NCBI GenBank assembly: GCA_910577055.1
Contig: CAJTKX010000003.1
Coordinates: 124,001 to 188,000 of the forward strand
Origin: an uncultured Christensenella sp.
GTDB taxonomy: Bacteria > Bacillota > Clostridia > Christensenellales > Borkfalkiaceae
Length of the DNA: 64,000 nucleotides
Direction: 5' to 3'
The first letter of the stretch is position 1. Every line of letters starts with the position of its first letter. A program made the position numbers and the translations under genes. Shown one piece after another: positions 61,147 to 64,000 of the stretch. The notes under the pieces are model-generated. The model did no database searches, had not been told where the DNA came from, and worked only from the letters and a program-made list of their open reading frames with translations.

Positions 61147-62457
61147 ATGAACAAAATGTCCGTTAAGGATTTAAAGGACCTCAAAGGCAAAAACGTTTTG
61201 GTGCGTTGCGACTTCAACGTACCCATGAAAGACGGCGTCATAACCGATGAAAACAGAATTCAAGGCGCGCTGCCTACAATTAAGTATCTGCTTGACGCGG
61301 GCGCAAAGGTTACGCTTTGTTCGCATATGGGCAAGCCCCACTCTATTTTTTCTGCGGAAGTCAAGCTGAATAAAAAGGATTTGAAGAAAGTTGACGCGGG
61401 AGAAACGACAAAGGAAGCCTTGATTGAAAAGGCGAAAAAGGACGAGCCGAAAAAGCTTACCCTTGCGCCCGTTGCAAAAAGACTTAACGAGCTTTTAAAC
61501 GGCAAGGTTGTATTTGCGACCGACGTTATAGGCGCTGACGCAAAAGCAAAGCGCGACGCTTTGAAAGACGGCGAAGCGGTTCTTTTGGAAAATCTCCGTT
61601 TCCATTGGGAAGAAGAAAAGAAAGACGAGGGCTTCTGCAAAGAGCTTGCATACAACGCTGAAATTTACGTTAACGACGCTTTCGGCACGGCGCACCGTTC
61701 GCACGCTTCCACCGCCGCTATCGTTGAGTACGGTATAATTAAAACCGCAGTGTGCGGCTTCCTTATCGAGAAAGAGCTTGAAGTTATGGCCGACACGCTT
61801 GAAAACCCCAAGCGCCCCTTTGTTGCAATTTTGGGCGGCGCGAAAGTTGCGGATAAGTTGAACGTTATTTCCAACCTTTTGGAAAAGTGCGATACTTTGA
61901 TTATCGGCGGCGGAATGGCTTACACGTTCTTGAAAGCTAAGGGCTACGAAGTGGGCACCTCGCTTCTTGACGAAGAGAAAATAGAGTATTGCAAAGAGAT
62001 GATGGCAAAAGCCGAAAAGGCGGGTAAAGAGATTCTTCTTCCCATAGACACCGTTGTAACGACGCACTTCCCCGAGCCTATTGACGGAGAGATTGAAACC
62101 GAAATAGTTCCCGCGAACAAGATACCCGCAGACAAAATGGGTATGGATATCGGCAAAAAGACGAGAAAGCTTTACGCAAAGAAAATTAAGAAAGCGAAAG
62201 CGGTTATTTGGAACGGACCTATGGGCGTGTTCGAAAACCCCACCCTTGCGCAAGGTACTATAGCCGTTGCGGAGGCTTTGGCGAAAGTTTACGGCAAGTG
62301 CACCACCATTATAGGCGGCGGCGACAGCGCGGCGGCAGTTCAGCAGCTTGGCTACGCAGACAAGATGACGCACATTTCGACGGGCGGCGGAGCGTCGCTT
62401 GAACTGTTTGAAGGCAAAACTCTTCCCGGCATCGCTTGCTTGAACGAGAAACAATAA
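61147..62457 (+). CDS. pgk: Phosphoglycerate kinase with an extra ~35-aa insert
   Basis: 436 aa from ATG 61147 (AGGAGA 10 bases upstream). 'VRCDFNVPMKDG', 'LENLRFHWEEE', 'NDAFGTAHRSHAST', 'PFVAILGGAKVADKL', 'IWNGPMGVFE' and 'GGGDSAAAV' are the standard substrate- and nucleotide-binding motifs. Compared with typical bacterial PGK (about 395 aa), a Lys/Glu-rich segment of about 35-40 residues follows the 'SHMGKP' loop, before 'LTLAPVAKRL'. Glycolytic 1,3-BPG to 3-PG step, producing ATP. Confidence 0.95.
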   Translation: MNKMSVKDLKDLKGKNVLVRCDFNVPMKDGVITDENRIQGALPTIKYLLDAGAKVTLCSHMGKPHSIFSAEVKLNKKDLKKVDAGETTKEALIEKAKKDEPKKLTLAPVAKRLNELLNGKVVFATDVIGADAKAKRDALKDGEAVLLENLRFHWEEEKKDEGFCKELAYNAEIYVNDAFGTAHRSHASTAAIVEYGIIKTAVCGFLIEKELEVMADTLENPKRPFVAILGGAKVADKLNVISNLLEKCDTLIIGGGMAYTFLKAKGYEVGTSLLDEEKIEYCKEMMAKAEKAGKEILLPIDTVVTTHFPEPIDGEIETEIVPANKIPADKMGMDIGKKTRKLYAKKIKKAKAVIWNGPMGVFENPTLAQGTIAVAEALAKVYGKCTTIIGGGDSAAAVQQLGYADKMTHISTGGGASLELFEGKTLPGIACLNEKQ

Positions 62458-62470
62458 ATACAAAATTTTA

Positions 62471-62503
62471 CAATATATCCCCCGTTATTTGGGGGATATA
62501 TTG
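62471..62503 (+). other. Perfect hairpin between pgk and tpiA
   Basis: 13-bp perfect stem CAATATATCCCCC (62471-62483) with 62491-62503 and loop GTTATTT. No T-run follows, so it is more likely an mRNA processing or stability element than a terminator. Confidence 0.7.
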
Positions 62504-62531
62504 GGGTCTAACGAATTTTTAGGAGATTAAA

Positions 62532-63278
62532 ATGTCAAGAAAACCTTTTATTGCAGGCAATTGGAAAATGAATATGACCGCAGAGAGCGGCAAGCAGCTA
62601 ATAACCGAACTTAAACCCCTTGTTAAGGGCGCTAAGTGCGAAGTTGCGCTGTGCGTTCCCGCAATTTTGATACCCGCTATGGCGAAAGCCGTTAAAGGCT
62701 CAAAGATAAAGCTTGGCGCGCAAAATGTGCATTGGGCGGAGTCGGGCGCGTACACGGGCGAAATCTCGTGCGAGCAACTTAAAGAGTACGGCGTAAAATA
62801 CGCAATTATAGGACACAGCGAAAGAAGGCAATACTTCGGCGAAACCGACGAGGGCGTAAACAAGCGCGCGTTGGCTGCGCTTGCAAACGGCATTACCCCC
62901 ATTGTTTGCGTTGGCGAAACGCTTGATGAGCGTGAAAGCGGCGAAACCGAAAAGGTGCTTACCCGTCAACTTACCGACGGACTTAGCGGAATCGAGGATA
63001 TAACCAAAGTGGTTATTGCTTACGAACCGGTTTGGGCAATAGGCACGGGCAAAACCGCCACCGACGAGCAAGCGCAAGAAACAATTGCATTCATCCGTAA
63101 AAAGCTTGCTAAGCTTTTCGACGCTAAAAGCTCGAAAAAAGTTATCATTCAGTACGGCGGCAGTATGAACGCCAAGAACTGCAAAGGTCTTATGGCTCAG
63201 CCCGACATAGACGGCGGGCTTATCGGCGGCGCGTCGTTAAAACTCGACTTTGCAACAATCGTCAATTACGATAAATAA
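62532..63278 (+). CDS. tpiA: Triosephosphate isomerase
   Basis: 248 aa, AGGAG ribosome site. Catalytic Lys in 'AGNWKMNMT', His in 'IGHSERRQYF', Glu in 'AYEPVWAIGTGKTA', and phosphate-binding 'GGSMNAKN' and 'GLIGGASL'. Interconverts DHAP and GAP. Second gene after pgk; gap, pgm and eno are not in the window. Confidence 0.97.
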   Translation: MSRKPFIAGNWKMNMTAESGKQLITELKPLVKGAKCEVALCVPAILIPAMAKAVKGSKIKLGAQNVHWAESGAYTGEISCEQLKEYGVKYAIIGHSERRQYFGETDEGVNKRALAALANGITPIVCVGETLDERESGETEKVLTRQLTDGLSGIEDITKVVIAYEPVWAIGTGKTATDEQAQETIAFIRKKLAKLFDAKSSKKVIIQYGGSMNAKNCKGLMAQPDIDGGLIGGASLKLDFATIVNYDK

Positions 63279-63298
63279 GTGAAAACATAAAAAAACGC

Positions 63299-63326
63299 GC
63301 GGCGGACAAATTGTCCGCCGCTTTTT
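63299..63326. terminator. Terminator after tpiA
   Basis: Long near-perfect stem (63299-63309 with 63311-63321) followed by TTTTT and preceded by a run of A; bidirectional between convergent genes. Confidence 0.88.
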
Positions 63327-63331
63327 ATAAC

Positions 63332-64000
63332 TTAAATTTCAATACCGTTTTCCGCCAAAATTTCGCGGACTTCTTTTAAAAGACTTTCGCGAGTTTCAAA
63401 CTCGTGTTTAATCATTTCGTTTTGTTTCTCTATTTGCTTATTTTCAAACTCGATAATTTCATTCTCTTTTGCCGCTGCTTCGTTTTCTTTCTCTATCTCG
63501 GCATTTATTTTATCCTCGTTCGGGTGAATTCTGACGTAACGTCTCCAAGAACACACTATCGTAATTGTCCAAATAGCGGCGACAGCCAAAGCGATTACGT
63601 CAACCGCAATCGCCCAACCGGCGGTACGCGTCGATTCGTTAATCAAAAGATAAGCTACCGCAACAATCGCGGCTATCAATACGATTACGTTCATTACCGT
63701 TCCGCCTATCGGCTTTTTAAGATGTACGGGTTGTCGCAAAAGCTTCGATTCTTTAAGCGGCATATATTCCGGCTCGGCGGGCGGATTATTAAATTCGTTT
63801 TCAAGCTGAACCAATCTACTGTAACGCTTCATTGAAGTATCACGCGAAAAGCGCATAGATAAATAGTGAGTTATGTTCGTCCTCGTTCTGACCCGACTTT
63901 CCACTTTACCGTCGTTACCGGTAAAACCACGCATAAAACTGCCGTAAGCCGTAACCTTTTCGTCTACGCCCAAAATCTCCTGAGTTTCGTTATAAACTTC
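63332..64000 (-). CDS. Membrane protein with coiled-coil tail, N-terminus beyond right edge
   Basis: The frame is open through to base 64000 with no stop, so the gene is probably cut by the edge. A TTG at 63973 with AGGAG only 3 bases before it is the only internal start candidate. Visible: a basic region, two membrane segments (about 93-112 and 119-140 counted from the TTG), then a Glu/Lys/Asn coiled coil (about 150-213, 'EKENEAAAKENEIIEFENKQ'). Function unknown. Confidence 0.65.
   Translation of the reverse strand, partial: EVYNETQEILGVDEKVTAYGSFMRGFTGNDGKVESRVRTRTNITHYLSMRFSRDTSMKRYSRLVQLENEFNNPPAEPEYMPLKESKLLRQPVHLKKPIGGTVMNVIVLIAAIVAVAYLLINESTRTAGWAIAVDVIALAVAAIWTITIVCSWRRYVRIHPNEDKINAEIEKENEAAAKENEIIEFENKQIEKQNEMIKHEFETRESLLKEVREILAENGIEI

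Noticed and set aside
61495..62463. 322-codon open frame antisense to pgk
   Set aside because: Low-complexity shadow of a highly biased coding strand; no ribosome site, no family resemblance.
1..64000. CRISPR arrays, rRNA operon, transposase genes, intact prophage
   Set aside because: No spaced repeat array, no rRNA-like sequence and no transposase or phage structural gene was found on either strand.

Overview
The window reads as chromosome of a low-to-moderate GC, anaerobic member of the Bacillota, most likely an uncultured Clostridia lineage. The evidence is inferential: strong AGGAGG ribosome sites and TTGACA/TATAAT promoters; a pyruvate:ferredoxin oxidoreductase; the Gram-positive sets dgt-dnaG-rpoD-trmK-nif3, cdaA, ecfA-ecfT-truA and obgE-yhbY-nadD-yqeK-rsfS; an archaeal-type aspartyl-tRNA synthetase; and many Cys-anchored lipoproteins. 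No 16S rRNA is present to fix the taxonomy.

Layout. 1-4.95 kb: three surface proteins, the first cut by the left edge. 5.0-7.5 kb: a redox pair, a membrane ferredoxin-thioredoxin fusion plus a membrane protein ending in a CxxC tail. 7.6-9.3 kb: an Lsa-type ABC-F ribosome-protection ATPase behind an attenuator with a 9-codon leader ORF. 9.3-11.5 kb: an AT-rich accessory patch with a 57-aa ORF, a cluster of inverted repeats and two orphan proteins. 11.6-11.95 kb: tRNA-Glu(CTC) and a broken tRNA-Glu(TTC). 12.0-17.5 kb: a PL9-type pectate lyase lipoprotein and its partner lipoprotein. 17.66-17.84 kb: a probable 6S RNA. 18-19.3 kb: archaeal-type AspRS. 19.35-21.7 kb: a membrane protein, a flavodoxin pseudogene interrupted by a segment carrying the 5' half of a tRNA-Leu, and an SGNH hydrolase.

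21.9-40.45 kb is almost entirely one leftward run: mnmE, lysR, holA, cdaA, a 35-aa remnant-like CdaR, DUF1015, aspartate kinase, a ComEC-like pseudoenzyme, aroC-aroB-aroE-aroQ-aroK, an SDR, dgt, dnaG, rpoD, trmK, nif3 and a zinc-ribbon coiled coil. It joins replication and transcription genes with the shikimate pathway. 40.5-44.9 kb carries a membrane protein, truA and an ECF transporter energising module with both ATPases fused. 45-52.8 kb holds nifJ, an alpha/beta hydrolase, pgi and a RecD/Dda-like helicase. 52.8-60.1 kb holds a DeoC-like aldolase, rsfS, a nadD-yqeK fusion, yhbY, obgE, a degenerate Rho, a UPF0173 hydrolase and DUF1934. 60.1-63.3 kb has tyrA diverging from pgk-tpiA. The last gene runs off the right edge.

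The most unusual points are: two pseudoenzymes whose folds are kept while catalytic residues are lost (Rho-like and ComEC-like); the miniature CdaR translationally coupled to cdaA; the tRNA-Leu half inside the flavodoxin gene; the attenuated ABC-F gene; the redox fusion pair; a hairpin repeat with compensatory changes; and promoters placed so close to start codons that leaderless transcripts are predicted.
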